From Pseudomonas entomophila (GTDB taxonomy: Bacteria; Pseudomonadota; Gammaproteobacteria; Pseudomonadales; Pseudomonadaceae), in contig NZ_JARPQB010000058.1 in NCBI RefSeq assembly GCF_029478665.1, positions 57,263 through 121,262 on the forward strand: a DNA stretch of 64,000 nt, given 5' to 3'. Of this stretch, positions 1 through 9,986 are shown one piece after another (the stretch's first letter is position 1; each line of letters starts with the position of its first letter). The notes beneath the pieces were generated by a model that saw nothing but the letters and a program-made list of their open reading frames with translations, was not told the DNA's origin and did not search any database. The position numbers were made by a program, and so were the translations under genes.

Positions 1-1
1 G

Positions 2-3000
2 GGCGTGGCGCGGGGTTACCTCAACCGCCCTGACCTGACCGAGGCCCGGTTCCTCTCGGACCCGTACAGCGAAACACCGGGGGCACGGATGTACCGCACC
101 GGTGACCTGGCGCGCTGGAACGCCGACGGTACCTTGGAGTACCTGGGGCGTAACGATGACCAGGTGAAGGTGCGTGGCCTGCGCATCGAACTCGGTGAGA
201 TCGAGGCCCAATTGCTGCAAGTGCCGGGTATCGAAGAGGCGCTGGTACTGGCCCATGAAGAGCTAGCGGGCCAGCCACGGCTGGTGGCCTGGTTCATCGC
301 CGGGGCTGAGGCGCCGACGCCCACCGAGTTGCGGGCGCTGTTGCTGCAGCGCCTGCCGGCCTACATGGTGCCGGTGGCGCTGGTGCGGCTGGCGGCGTGG
401 CCATTGACCGCCAACGGCAAGGTCGACCGCCGCGCGCTGCCGGCGCCCGCGCGCGAGGCGCTGGCCGAGCAGGTCTACCAAGCCGCCGAAGGTGAGCTGG
501 AAATTGCCCTGGCCCAGCTCTGGAGCGAGCTGCTGCAGGTCGAGCGGGTCGGTCGCCAGGACCGCTTCTTCGCGCTGGGCGGCCACTCGCTGCTGGCCAT
601 GCGCATGGTCGGCCAGTTGCGCCAGCGCCTGGGCCTGGAACTGGCGTTGGGCACCTTGTTCGCCGACGACCGCCTGCAGGCTGTCGCGGCGGCATTGGCG
701 GGCAACCAGGGCCGGGCCTTGCCACTGCTGGAGGCGGCGGCGCGGAGCCAGTCCCAGCCGTTGTCATTCGCCCAGCAGCGCCTGTGGTTCCTGGCGCAGA
801 TGGGCGATGCCAGCGCCGCCTACCATATTCCGCTGGGCCTGGCGTTGCGCGGGCCGCTGGACCGGATGGCGCTGGAGCGCGCCCTGGCGCGCATCGTCGA
901 GCGCCACGAGAGCCTGCGCAGCCAGTTCGCTCAGGACGGTGCCGAAGCGCGGGTGCGGGTGGTGCCCGGGCACGGTGGCTTCGCCCTGGCCTGGCACGAC
1001 CTGCGCGGGCAGCCGCAGCGGCTGCGAACGCTGGCCCAGGAGGAGGCATCGCTGCCGTTCGACCTGGCGCATCAGTTACCCGTCCGTGGCCGTCTGCTGT
1101 GCCTGGCACCCGATCACCACGTGCTGCTGCTCACCCTGCACCATATCGTCGCCGACGGCTGGTCGGTGGGCGTGCTCACCCAGGAACTGGCGGCCTTGTA
1201 CCCGGCGTTCGCCGCTGGTGGCGAAGACCCGCTGGAACCCCTGGCGATCCAGTACGGCGACTATGCCATCTGGCAGCGCCGCTGGCTGACGGGGGACGAG
1301 TTGCAGCGCCAGGGCGATTACTGGCGCCAGGCGCTGGCCGGTGCGCCGGTGTTGCTGGCACTGCCCGGGGATCGGCCGCGCCCGCCGCATCAAGACTACA
1401 CCGGCGAGCGTGTCGACTTGAGCCTGGACCCACGCCTGAGCACCGAGCTCAAGGCGCTCTGCCAGCGCCACGGGATCACGCCGTTCATGCTGTTCACCGC
1501 CGCCTGGGCGGTGCTGCTGGCGCGCCTGTCGGGCCAGGACGATGTGGTGATCGGCACGCCGGTGGCCAACCGCCGGCAAGCTGCGGTCGAGGGGCTTATC
1601 GGGTTGTTCGTCAACTCCCTGGCCTTGCGTATCGACACCTCGGGGACTCCGGACCTGGGCACCTTGCTTGCCCGGGTCAAGGCGGTGGTGATCGCCGCCC
1701 AGGACCATCAGGATGTGCCGTTCGAGCAAGTGGTGGAACTGCTGCGCCCACCGCGCAGCTTGTCCCACACGCCGCTGTACCAGGCCGCGCTGGATTGGGA
1801 CGGCACTGTCGGCCAGCCGCCGCTGCACCTTGAGGGGTTGTCGCTGTCGCTGCTGGAGGCCGAGGCCCGTGTGGCGAAGTTCGACCTCAGCCTGAGCATG
1901 GGCGAAAGTGCCGACGGTTTCGCCGGCGCGCTGGTCTACGCGACAGCGCTGTTCGACCACGAGACGGTGCAGCGCTATGCCCGTTATTTCGAGCAACTGC
2001 TCTGGAGCTTCATCGCTTCGGGTGAAGTGATCCCGTCCGAGTCGGTATTGCTGGGTGCGGCGGAGCGCCGGCAACTGCTGGTGGGTTTCAACGACACACG
2101 GGTGGACTACGACCTCGAACAGACCTTGCACGGGATGATCGAGGCTCAAGTACGACGCACCCCTGACGCGGTGGCGGTGAAGGCCGAAGAGGGTGAGCTG
2201 ACTTACCGCCAGCTCGACGAACAGGCCAACCGCCTGGCCCATCACCTGATCGCCCTGGGTGTGAAGCCCGACGATCGCGTGGCGATCTGCGTGGAACGCG
2301 GCCTGGCGATGGTGGTCGGCCTGCTGGCCATCCTCAAGGCCGGTGGCGCCTATGTGCCGGTCGATCCGGAGTACCCGGCCGAGCGGATTCGCCACATGCT
2401 GAGTGACAGCGCCCCGGTGGCGGTGCTGGTGCACGCGGCCACGCGCAGCGTGCCCGAGGCCGCCACGGTGCCAGTGATCGACCTCGACCAACCGAGCTGG
2501 CTGGAGCAGCCGGCGCAGGCGCCGCAGGTGGCCGGTCTGACCCCACATCACTTGGCCTATGTGATCTACACCTCCGGCTCCACCGGCCTGCCCAAGGGCG
2601 TGATGAACGAGCACGCTGGGGTGGTCAACCGCCTGCTGTGGATGCAGGACGTCTATCAGCTGGGCGCGGACGACGTGGTGCTGCAGAAGACCCCGTTCAG
2701 CTTCGACGTGTCGGTATGGGAATTCCTCTGGCCGTTGCAGACCGGCGCGCGCCTGGTCATGGCCCGGCCCGGTGGCCACCGCGACCCGGAATACCTGCGC
2801 GAAGTGATTCGCGCCGAGCAGGTCAGCACCTTGCACTTCGTGCCGTCGATGCTGGACGTGTTCCTCGCCCATGGCGAAGTCCAGCCCGAACGCCTCAAGC
2901 GCGTGCTGTGCAGCGGCGAAGCCTTGCCCGGCGCGCTGGTACGGCGCTTCCAGGGGCAACTGCCGACGGTCGAGCTGCACAACCTGTACGGCCCGACCGA

Positions 3001-6000
3001 GGCGGCGGTGGACGTCAGTGCCTGGCACTGCGTGACGGCGCCGGACAACACGCCGATCGGCAAGCCGATCGCCAACACCACGCTGTACGTGCTGGACGGC
3101 CACGGCCAGCCGGTGCCGCAGGGAGTGGCGGGCGAGCTGTATATCGGTGGCGTGCAGGTGGCCCGGGGTTATCTCAACCGTGCCGAACTGACCGCCGAGC
3201 GCTTCCTCGACGACCCGTTCGGCACCCGCCCGGGCGGGCGGCTGTACCGCACCGGCGACCTGGCGCGGCACCTGGCCGATGGCAACCTGGAATACCTGGG
3301 GCGCAACGATGACCAGGTGAAACTGCGCGGCCTGCGCATCGAACTGGGCGAGATCCAGGCCTGCCTGACCGGCATCGAGGGGGTCAAGGAGGCGGTGGTG
3401 CTGGCCCGCGAGCAGCGCCTGGTGGCGTACTGCACAGGCACCCCGCAACCCACAGAGGTACTGCGCGCGGCGCTGCTGGCGCGGTTGCCGGAGTTCATGG
3501 TGCCGGCGCAGTTCATCCACCTGGAGGTTCTGCCGCTGAGCCCCAACGGCAAGCTCGACCGCAAGGCACTGCCGGTGCCGGAGGCGGTGCAGAGCCGGGA
3601 CTACGAGGCGCCCGAAGGCGCGACCGAGGCGTTGCTGGCCGAGCTCTGGGCCGAGCTGCTGGGCGTGGAGCGGGTAGGGCGGCACGACAACTTCTTCGAA
3701 CTGGGCGGCCACTCGCTGCTGGCCGTGACCCTGACCTCGCGCCTGCGTGCGCAGGGCATGACGGTGGATATCCGCGTGCTGTTCGACAAACCCACCGTGG
3801 CGGCCCTGGCCGCCACCCTCGGCCAGGTGTTCGAGGCAGAGGTGCCGGCCAACCGCATCGCCGCCGACTGCCCCCACATCACCCCGGACCTGCTGCCGCT
3901 GGTCGCGCTGGAGCAACAGGCCATCGACCGCATCGTCGCCAGTGTGCCGGGAGGCGTTGCCAATGTGCAGGACATCTACCCCCTGGGCCCCCTGCAGGCG
4001 GGTATCCACTTCCACCACCTGGCCAGCGAGGGGGCCGACCCCTATGTCCAGCAGGTGACGTTCCTGCTGGATGATGCTGGACGCCTGGCGAAGTTGCAGC
4101 GTGCCTTGGACCAGGTGATCACGCGCCACGACATCCTGCGCACCTCGCTGTACTGGGAGGGCCTGGCGCAACCGGTGCAAGTGGTCTGGCGCCGGGCGCC
4201 ACTGGAGGTCGTGGCCCTCGGCGACGGCGAAGCACCGGCCCTGCGCCTGGACCTGACCCGCGCGCCCTTGCTGCGCCTGGTTTACCGCCAGGCCCAGGGC
4301 GACGGTGCCATCGAGGCGACCTTGCTGTTCCACCACATGGTCATGGACCACGTCGCCCAGGACGTGCTGCGCGCCGAACTGCAGGCCTGCCTGCTCGGCG
4401 AAGCCCATCGGCTGCCCGCGCCGGTGCCGTACCGCAACTACATCGCCCAGGTGCTGCAAGGCGCGGACGAGGCCCAGCATGAGGCCTACTTCCGCGATCA
4501 GTTGGGCGATATCGACGAGCCGACCTTGGCCTACGGCGCCCATCCATACCCACATCCGGATGCCGAGGCCGAGGTCCGGCAAATGCTCGACGACGCGCTG
4601 TCACGCCGGCTGCGCGAGCAGGCCCGCCAGCTTGGCGTGGGCGCCGCCAGCCTGCTGCACCTGGCCTGGGGGCTGGTGCTGGGGCAACTCTCGGGGCGCG
4701 ACAGCGTGGTCTTCGGCACGGTGTTGCTGGGCCGGCTGCAGGGGGGCGAGGGCGTGGAGCGGGCGTTGGGGATGTTCATCAACACCCTGCCGCTGCGCCT
4801 GAACGTCGGCGGCCTGCCGGTGCGCGAGGCGGTGCTCGACACCCATCGTCGCCTGACCGGGCTGTTGCTGCATGAGCATGCCCAGCTCGCCTTGGCCCAG
4901 CGTTGCAGTGCACTGCCCCCCGGGGCGCCGCTGTTCAGTACCTTGCTGAACTACCGCCACAGCGCTGCGGCAGTGCGTGCCGATGCGCAGGCCGCGCAGG
5001 CCTGGGCGGGTATCCAGCTGCTGCAGGCCCATGAAGGCAGCAACTATCCGCTGGTGCTGAGCATCGACGACCTGGGCGAGGCCTTCTGCCTCTCCGCCCA
5101 GTGCGTGCCAGGCATCGACGCCGGTCGTCTGTGCGGCTATCTCGAACACGCCGTGCAAGGGTTGCTGCAAGCCCTGGAGTCGGCACCGGAGCAGGGCCTG
5201 GAGCGGCTCGGCATCGTGCCGGACGAGGAGCGCCAGCGCTTGCTGGTCGAGTACAACGCCAGCGACCGCGACTACCCACGCGAAGAGCCGGTGCAGCGCC
5301 TGTTCGAACAGCGCGTGGCGCGCCACCCGCTGGCCCCCGCCGCCGTGCACGACGAACGCCAGCTGACCTACGGCGAGCTCAACGAGCAGGCCAACCAGCT
5401 GGCCCACTGGCTGATCGGCGAAGGCGTGGCGCCGGGTGATCACGTGGCCGTCCTGCTGCCGCGCTCGCTGCCGTTGCTGGTGGCCCAGCTGGCGGTGCTC
5501 AAGTGCGCCGCGGTGTATGTGCCGCTGGACATCAACGCGCCCACCGAGCGCCAGGCGTTCATGGTGCACGATTGCCAGGCGGTGGCGCTGCTGACCCTCG
5601 GCGGCATTGCCGGGGACCTCGGTGTGCGGCGCGTCGACCTCGATTGCCTGACGCTCGACGACCAGCCCGGGCACAACCCGGGCCTGGCCGTGGACGCTGC
5701 CGACGTGGCCTACGTGATGTACACCTCCGGTTCCACCGGCACGCCGAAAGGGGTGCGTGTCGCGCATCGCGGCATCACCCGCCTGGTGCTGAACAACGGC
5801 TACGCCGACTTCAATGCCCAGGACCGTATCGCCTTCGCCGCCAACCCGGCGTTCGACGCCGCCACCATGGATGTCTGGGGCGCGCTGCTCAACGGTGGCC
5901 AGGTGCTGGTGATCGATCACCAGACGCTGCTGGAGCCGGCACGCTTCGGCGCCACCTTGCGCGATGGCGGCGCCAGCGTGCTGTTCGTCACCACCGCGTT

Positions 6001-8743
6001 GTTCAACCAGTACGTGCAACTGATCCCCGAAGCCCTGGCCGGGCTGCGCATCCTGCTGTGCGGCGGCGAGCGTGGCGACCCTGGCGCCTTCCGTGCCTTG
6101 CTGGCCCAGGCGCCGAACCTGCGCCTGGTGCATTGCTACGGGCCCACGGAAACCACCACCTTCGCCACCACCCACGAAGTGCGGGCGCTGGCCGCGGACG
6201 CCGAGCACGTGCCGATCGGTCGCCCCATCGGCAACACCACGGCCTATGTGCTCGATCACCAGGGCCGGGTGCTGCCCGAAGGGGTGGCCGGGGAGCTGTA
6301 CATTGGCGGCGACGGGGTGGCCCTGGGTTACCTCGAGCGCCCGCAACTGACCGCCGAGCGCTTCCTCGACGACCCGTTCAGCGCTGTTCCCGGCGCGCGG
6401 ATGTACCGCACCGGCGACCTGGCGCGTTGGCGCCCGGACGGCCAGCTGGAGTGCCTGGGGCGTAACGACGACCAGGTCAAGATCCGTGGCTTCCGCATCG
6501 AGCTGGGCGAGATCGAGCAACACCTGGCCCAATGCCCGGGGCTGGATGAGGGGGTGGTCCAGGCCTTGCGCCTGGAACAGGGACCACTGCGCCTGGTGGC
6601 CTGGTTCACTCGTCACGACCCCGCGCTCGACGGCCTGAAGGTGCGGGCGTTCCTGCGCGAGCGGCTGCCGGAGTACATGCTGCCGGCGGCCTTCGTGGCG
6701 CTGGAGGCACTGCCGCTGACCAACAATGGCAAGGTCGACCGCAAGGCACTGCCGCTGCCCGGCGCGCAGGACATGCTGGTGGCCGCCTTCGAAGCACCAG
6801 CCAGCGCCCTGGAGCAGGCCCTGGCTGTGTTGTGGGCACAGGTGCTGGAGGTCGAACGGGTCGGTCGGCATGACAACTTCTTCGAGCTTGGCGGGCATTC
6901 GCTGCTGGCGATCCGCCTGGTCAGCGAGATGGAGCGTACCGGGCTGCGCACCACCCTGGCGGAGTTGTTCCAGCATCCGAGCATCGCCGCCCTGGCCGAG
7001 TGCCTGGGTGAGCGTGAGGCGCGCACGGACGACGACAGCCTGGTCACCGTGCGTGCCGAGGGCAGCCTGCCGCCGCTGTTCCTGCTTCACGAGTTCAGCG
7101 GCCTGGACCTGTACTTCCCGGTCCTGGGCCGGCATGTGCCGGGTGACTTCCCGATCTACGGGCTGCCCGGTGTCCCCGTCGGCCAGCCGCAGCTGTACAC
7201 CCTCGAGTGCCTGGCGGCGCGCCTGGTGCGACGGATCCGGGCGGTGCAGCCCCATGGCCCGTACCACCTGGCCGGCTGGTCATTTGGCGGGGTGCTGGCG
7301 TACGAGGTGGCCGCCCAGTTGCTGGGGGCGGACGAAGCAGTGGCCTTCGTCGGCCTGATCGACACCTATGTGCCGCGCCTGGTCGACCAGGGCAAGGCGC
7401 GCTGGCAAGGCCCGCGCCGGGACGAAGCGCAATTGCTGCAGCACTGCCAGCTGCACTGGCAGGAGCAGGGGGCGGCGGGGGCTGCGCAGTTGGCGCAAGT
7501 CGAGGCGCTGCACACCGATGACAGGGCGTTCGATGCGCTGCTCGCCCATTGCCGCGAACGCCAATTGCTGGTGCCGGGCCTGGCCCAGGCCAGTGATGCG
7601 CAACTGCGCCACTTCTTCGAGCGCCATGTCGCCCATGGTCATGCCCTGGCCCATTACCAGCTGGCGCCGCTGCCGGTGCCGTTGCACCTGTTCAAGGCCG
7701 AGCAGCGCGAGCACAGCGTCCCTTGCGACAGCCCGACCCTGGGCTGGGCCGAGGCGCTACCAGGGCAGGTGTTGCACTGCCTGACGGTACCCGGCGACCA
7801 CCAGAGCCTGATCCAGGCGCCCAACGCAGCCGTGCTCGGCGAGGCCATCGCCCAGGCCATGGCGACCGCGCAAGGCCACGCGTCGCCGGTCCACCAGCCG
7901 CTGCTGGCGATCCAGAGCGGCACCTCCGGGCATGTGCCGGTGTTCTGCGTGCCGGGCGCGGGGGACAGCGTCACCAGCTTCATCGGCCTGGCCGAGGCCC
8001 TGGGCCAGGATTGGCCGGTGCATGGGCTGCAGGCCAGGGGCCTGGCCGCAGGCGAAGTGCCGCACAGCAGCGTGGAGGTCGCGGCGGACTGTCATGTGCG
8101 GGCCATCGAGGCGTTCTACCCGCAGGGGCCAGTGAACCTGGTCGGGCATTCGTTTGGCGGCTGGGTCGCGCATGCCATGGCGGTGCGCCTGCAGGCCAAG
8201 GGCCGTGAGGTGCGATCGCTGACCCTGATTGACAGCGAGGCGCCGGGCGGCGGTGGCGGTTGCGGCAAGCCGCACACCTTCACCGAAGCCCTGCAGCGGC
8301 TGGTCGAGTCGTTGCAACTGGCCTCCGGCAAGTCGCTGGGCATTGCCGCCGAAGCCTTCGCCGAGGCGCACGACCAGGCGCAACTGAACCAGTTGCACGG
8401 GGCCATGGTGCGGGTCGGGCTGTTGCCGTCGCGCTCCACGCCCCAGGCCCTGGCGGGTGTGGTACGCACCTTCGCCAGTGCGTTGCGCACGGTCTATCGG
8501 CCACAGGCGCAGTTCGACGGCCTGGCGCGGCTGGTGCTGGTGACCGACCCGGCCCTGGATGCCGCCGGCAACCAGCGCGAGCACCGGGCCATGGAGCAGG
8601 GCTGGCGGCAACTGATGCCCAAACTGGAGGTATGGCAGGGGCCAGGCAACCACTTCAGCATCCTCAAGGTGCCGGATGTGTTCAGCCTGGCGGCGTGGTG
8701 GCATGACGGGCAGGCCTTGGCCTTGAAGACGAGGTTGTCGTGA
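2..8743 (+). CDS. lipopeptide non-ribosomal peptide synthetase, C-terminal part (5' end outside window)
   Basis: This large cytoplasmic enzyme adds the last residues of a cyclic lipopeptide and releases it. The reading frame is open at the window edge, so the gene is partial. Order, counted from the GTG at 5: end of an A domain (TGDLARW, NGKVDRRALP), T (LGGHSL, about 191), C (HHIVADG, about 378), A (YTSGSTG, about 855), T (about 1233), C (HHMVMDH, about 1443), A (about 1905), T (about 2295), thioesterase 1 (GWSFGG, about 2424) and thioesterase 2 (GHSFGG, about 2714). By eye the first full A domain has the pocket code DVWHLSLVD, the known serine code. The last reads DAMFLGCTF, closest to Ile/Val codes. 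The last C domain starts DIYPLGPLQAG, typical of dual condensation/epimerisation domains, so the serine is probably made D. Tandem thioesterases with macAB downstream are usual for Pseudomonas lipopeptides. A Ser-Ile end fits the entolysin type, but this is inference. Confidence 0.95.
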   Translation, partial: GVARGYLNRPDLTEARFLSDPYSETPGARMYRTGDLARWNADGTLEYLGRNDDQVKVRGLRIELGEIEAQLLQVPGIEEALVLAHEELAGQPRLVAWFIAGAEAPTPTELRALLLQRLPAYMVPVALVRLAAWPLTANGKVDRRALPAPAREALAEQVYQAAEGELEIALAQLWSELLQVERVGRQDRFFALGGHSLLAMRMVGQLRQRLGLELALGTLFADDRLQAVAAALAGNQGRALPLLEAAARSQSQPLSFAQQRLWFLAQMGDASAAYHIPLGLALRGPLDRMALERALARIVERHESLRSQFAQDGAEARVRVVPGHGGFALAWHDLRGQPQRLRTLAQEEASLPFDLAHQLPVRGRLLCLAPDHHVLLLTLHHIVADGWSVGVLTQELAALYPAFAAGGEDPLEPLAIQYGDYAIWQRRWLTGDELQRQGDYWRQALAGAPVLLALPGDRPRPPHQDYTGERVDLSLDPRLSTELKALCQRHGITPFMLFTAAWAVLLARLSGQDDVVIGTPVANRRQAAVEGLIGLFVNSLALRIDTSGTPDLGTLLARVKAVVIAAQDHQDVPFEQVVELLRPPRSLSHTPLYQAALDWDGTVGQPPLHLEGLSLSLLEAEARVAKFDLSLSMGESADGFAGALVYATALFDHETVQRYARYFEQLLWSFIASGEVIPSESVLLGAAERRQLLVGFNDTRVDYDLEQTLHGMIEAQVRRTPDAVAVKAEEGELTYRQLDEQANRLAHHLIALGVKPDDRVAICVERGLAMVVGLLAILKAGGAYVPVDPEYPAERIRHMLSDSAPVAVLVHAATRSVPEAATVPVIDLDQPSWLEQPAQAPQVAGLTPHHLAYVIYTSGSTGLPKGVMNEHAGVVNRLLWMQDVYQLGADDVVLQKTPFSFDVSVWEFLWPLQTGARLVMARPGGHRDPEYLREVIRAEQVSTLHFVPSMLDVFLAHGEVQPERLKRVLCSGEALPGALVRRFQGQLPTVELHNLYGPTEAAVDVSAWHCVTAPDNTPIGKPIANTTLYVLDGHGQPVPQGVAGELYIGGVQVARGYLNRAELTAERFLDDPFGTRPGGRLYRTGDLARHLADGNLEYLGRNDDQVKLRGLRIELGEIQACLTGIEGVKEAVVLAREQRLVAYCTGTPQPTEVLRAALLARLPEFMVPAQFIHLEVLPLSPNGKLDRKALPVPEAVQSRDYEAPEGATEALLAELWAELLGVERVGRHDNFFELGGHSLLAVTLTSRLRAQGMTVDIRVLFDKPTVAALAATLGQVFEAEVPANRIAADCPHITPDLLPLVALEQQAIDRIVASVPGGVANVQDIYPLGPLQAGIHFHHLASEGADPYVQQVTFLLDDAGRLAKLQRALDQVITRHDILRTSLYWEGLAQPVQVVWRRAPLEVVALGDGEAPALRLDLTRAPLLRLVYRQAQGDGAIEATLLFHHMVMDHVAQDVLRAELQACLLGEAHRLPAPVPYRNYIAQVLQGADEAQHEAYFRDQLGDIDEPTLAYGAHPYPHPDAEAEVRQMLDDALSRRLREQARQLGVGAASLLHLAWGLVLGQLSGRDSVVFGTVLLGRLQGGEGVERALGMFINTLPLRLNVGGLPVREAVLDTHRRLTGLLLHEHAQLALAQRCSALPPGAPLFSTLLNYRHSAAAVRADAQAAQAWAGIQLLQAHEGSNYPLVLSIDDLGEAFCLSAQCVPGIDAGRLCGYLEHAVQGLLQALESAPEQGLERLGIVPDEERQRLLVEYNASDRDYPREEPVQRLFEQRVARHPLAPAAVHDERQLTYGELNEQANQLAHWLIGEGVAPGDHVAVLLPRSLPLLVAQLAVLKCAAVYVPLDINAPTERQAFMVHDCQAVALLTLGGIAGDLGVRRVDLDCLTLDDQPGHNPGLAVDAADVAYVMYTSGSTGTPKGVRVAHRGITRLVLNNGYADFNAQDRIAFAANPAFDAATMDVWGALLNGGQVLVIDHQTLLEPARFGATLRDGGASVLFVTTALFNQYVQLIPEALAGLRILLCGGERGDPGAFRALLAQAPNLRLVHCYGPTETTTFATTHEVRALAADAEHVPIGRPIGNTTAYVLDHQGRVLPEGVAGELYIGGDGVALGYLERPQLTAERFLDDPFSAVPGARMYRTGDLARWRPDGQLECLGRNDDQVKIRGFRIELGEIEQHLAQCPGLDEGVVQALRLEQGPLRLVAWFTRHDPALDGLKVRAFLRERLPEYMLPAAFVALEALPLTNNGKVDRKALPLPGAQDMLVAAFEAPASALEQALAVLWAQVLEVERVGRHDNFFELGGHSLLAIRLVSEMERTGLRTTLAELFQHPSIAALAECLGEREARTDDDSLVTVRAEGSLPPLFLLHEFSGLDLYFPVLGRHVPGDFPIYGLPGVPVGQPQLYTLECLAARLVRRIRAVQPHGPYHLAGWSFGGVLAYEVAAQLLGADEAVAFVGLIDTYVPRLVDQGKARWQGPRRDEAQLLQHCQLHWQEQGAAGAAQLAQVEALHTDDRAFDALLAHCRERQLLVPGLAQASDAQLRHFFERHVAHGHALAHYQLAPLPVPLHLFKAEQREHSVPCDSPTLGWAEALPGQVLHCLTVPGDHQSLIQAPNAAVLGEAIAQAMATAQGHASPVHQPLLAIQSGTSGHVPVFCVPGAGDSVTSFIGLAEALGQDWPVHGLQARGLAAGEVPHSSVEVAADCHVRAIEAFYPQGPVNLVGHSFGGWVAHAMAVRLQAKGREVRSLTLIDSEAPGGGGGCGKPHTFTEALQRLVESLQLASGKSLGIAAEAFAEAHDQAQLNQLHGAMVRVGLLPSRSTPQALAGVVRTFASALRTVYRPQAQFDGLARLVLVTDPALDAAGNQREHRAMEQGWRQLMPKLEVWQGPGNHFSILKVPDVFSLAAWWHDGQALALKTRLS

Positions 8744-8762
8744 AGCCAGGCGAAAGATTGTC

Positions 8763-8806
8763 TGTGGGAGCGGCCTTGTGTCGCCAAAGGGCCGCGGCGC
8801 GGCCCC
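8763..8806. repeat. REP element, single copy
   Basis: An imperfect palindrome beginning TGTGGGAGCGGCC lies in the 86-bp gap between the synthetase and macA. It has the same core as the REP elements elsewhere in this window. It may protect or attenuate the transcript, but no effect can be read from the sequence. Confidence 0.7.
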
Positions 8807-8829
8807 TCTCTGATCAGTAGTGGGCACTC

Positions 8830-9984
8830 ATGGAAAAGTCGAAGTTTCGCAAGATCACGCTGGGCGCCGCGGCCGCCCTGGTCGCCGGTATCGTGCTGTA
8901 CGCGGTGCAGGCACCGGCCAAGCCGCCGCAGTACATCATCGCCACGGTCGAACGTGGCGACATCGAGAACGCGGTATTGGCCACCGGCACCCTGGAGGGT
9001 ATCCGCCAGGTGGATGTCGGCGCCCAGGTCTCCGGGCAGCTCAAGTCGCTGAAGGTCAAGCTGGGCGACAAGGTCACCGAGGGCCAATGGCTGGCCGAAA
9101 TCGACCCGCTGGTGCTGCGCAACACCCTGCGCCAGGCTGAGGTCGACGCGGAAAAGCTGCAGGCCGAACGCCGCTCGACCCAGGCCAAGCTCAAGCAGGC
9201 CAAGCGGGTCTACGAGCGCTATGAAGTGCTGCAGGAGGACGAGTCGATCTCGCGCCAGGATTTCGAAAACGCCGAGTCCGAGTACGAGGTGCAGCAGGCC
9301 AACCTGCTTTCGCTGGACGCGCAGATCAAGAGCGCCCAGGTGCAGGTCGACACGGCCAAGGTCAACCTGGGCTACAGCCGCATCGTCGCACCGATCAACG
9401 GCCATGTGGTGGGGGTCGTCACCCAGGAAGGGCAGACGGTGATCGCCAACCAGATGGCGCCGGTGCTGCTCAAGCTCGCCGACCTGGACACCATGACCAT
9501 CAAGGCGCAGGTGTCCGAGGCCGACGTGATCCATATCAGCCCGGGGCAGCAGGTGTACTTCACCATCCTCGGTGACGACCAGCGTTACTACGCCAAGCTG
9601 CGCGGCACCGAGCCTGCGCCGCAGAACTACCTGGAAAGCACCGACAAGAGCAGCGGCGCGTCCCGCAAGGCCAGCGCGGTGTTCTACAACGCGCTGTTCG
9701 AGGTGCCCAACCCCGAGCACCGCCTGCGCATCTCGATGACCGCCCAGGTGCGTATCGTCCTCGACACCGCGCAAGGGGTGCTGACCGTGCCGGTGGCGGC
9801 GCTCGGCCCGCGCGACAAGGATGGCAGCTTCGCGGTGCGGGTGCTCGACGCCAAGGGCTTCGCCCAGGTGCGCAAGGTGCAGGCGGGGATCAACAACAAC
9901 GTCAAGGTGCAGGTCAAGGCAGGCCTGGACGAGGGCGACCGGGTGGTGATCGGCGAGCCGGTGGCGGGCGAGGCGGGGGCGTGA
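8830..9984 (+). CDS. macA: MacA-type periplasmic adaptor (HlyD family)
   Basis: This is the membrane-fusion protein of a tripartite MacAB-type exporter, 384 residues, the usual length. It has an N-terminal membrane anchor (about residues 9-27), then lipoyl half-motifs (VGAQVSGQLKSLKVKLGDKV) flanking a long coiled-coil hairpin (about 95-180), then barrel and membrane-proximal domains. It follows the lipopeptide synthetase directly, and its stop overlaps the region where macB starts, so the two are one operon. In Pseudomonas, macAB beside lipopeptide synthetases exports the product. That role is taken from family context. The matching outer-membrane channel is not in this window. Confidence 0.93.
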   Translation: MEKSKFRKITLGAAAALVAGIVLYAVQAPAKPPQYIIATVERGDIENAVLATGTLEGIRQVDVGAQVSGQLKSLKVKLGDKVTEGQWLAEIDPLVLRNTLRQAEVDAEKLQAERRSTQAKLKQAKRVYERYEVLQEDESISRQDFENAESEYEVQQANLLSLDAQIKSAQVQVDTAKVNLGYSRIVAPINGHVVGVVTQEGQTVIANQMAPVLLKLADLDTMTIKAQVSEADVIHISPGQQVYFTILGDDQRYYAKLRGTEPAPQNYLESTDKSSGASRKASAVFYNALFEVPNPEHRLRISMTAQVRIVLDTAQGVLTVPVAALGPRDKDGSFAVRVLDAKGFAQVRKVQAGINNNVKVQVKAGLDEGDRVVIGEPVAGEAGA

Positions 9985-9986
9985 CC

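Noticed and set aside
1076..7267. Very long open frames on the minus strand opposite the NRPS gene
   Set aside because: They mirror the codon bias of the high-GC synthetase, contain no domain or start site, and are His/Gln/Arg-rich shadows.
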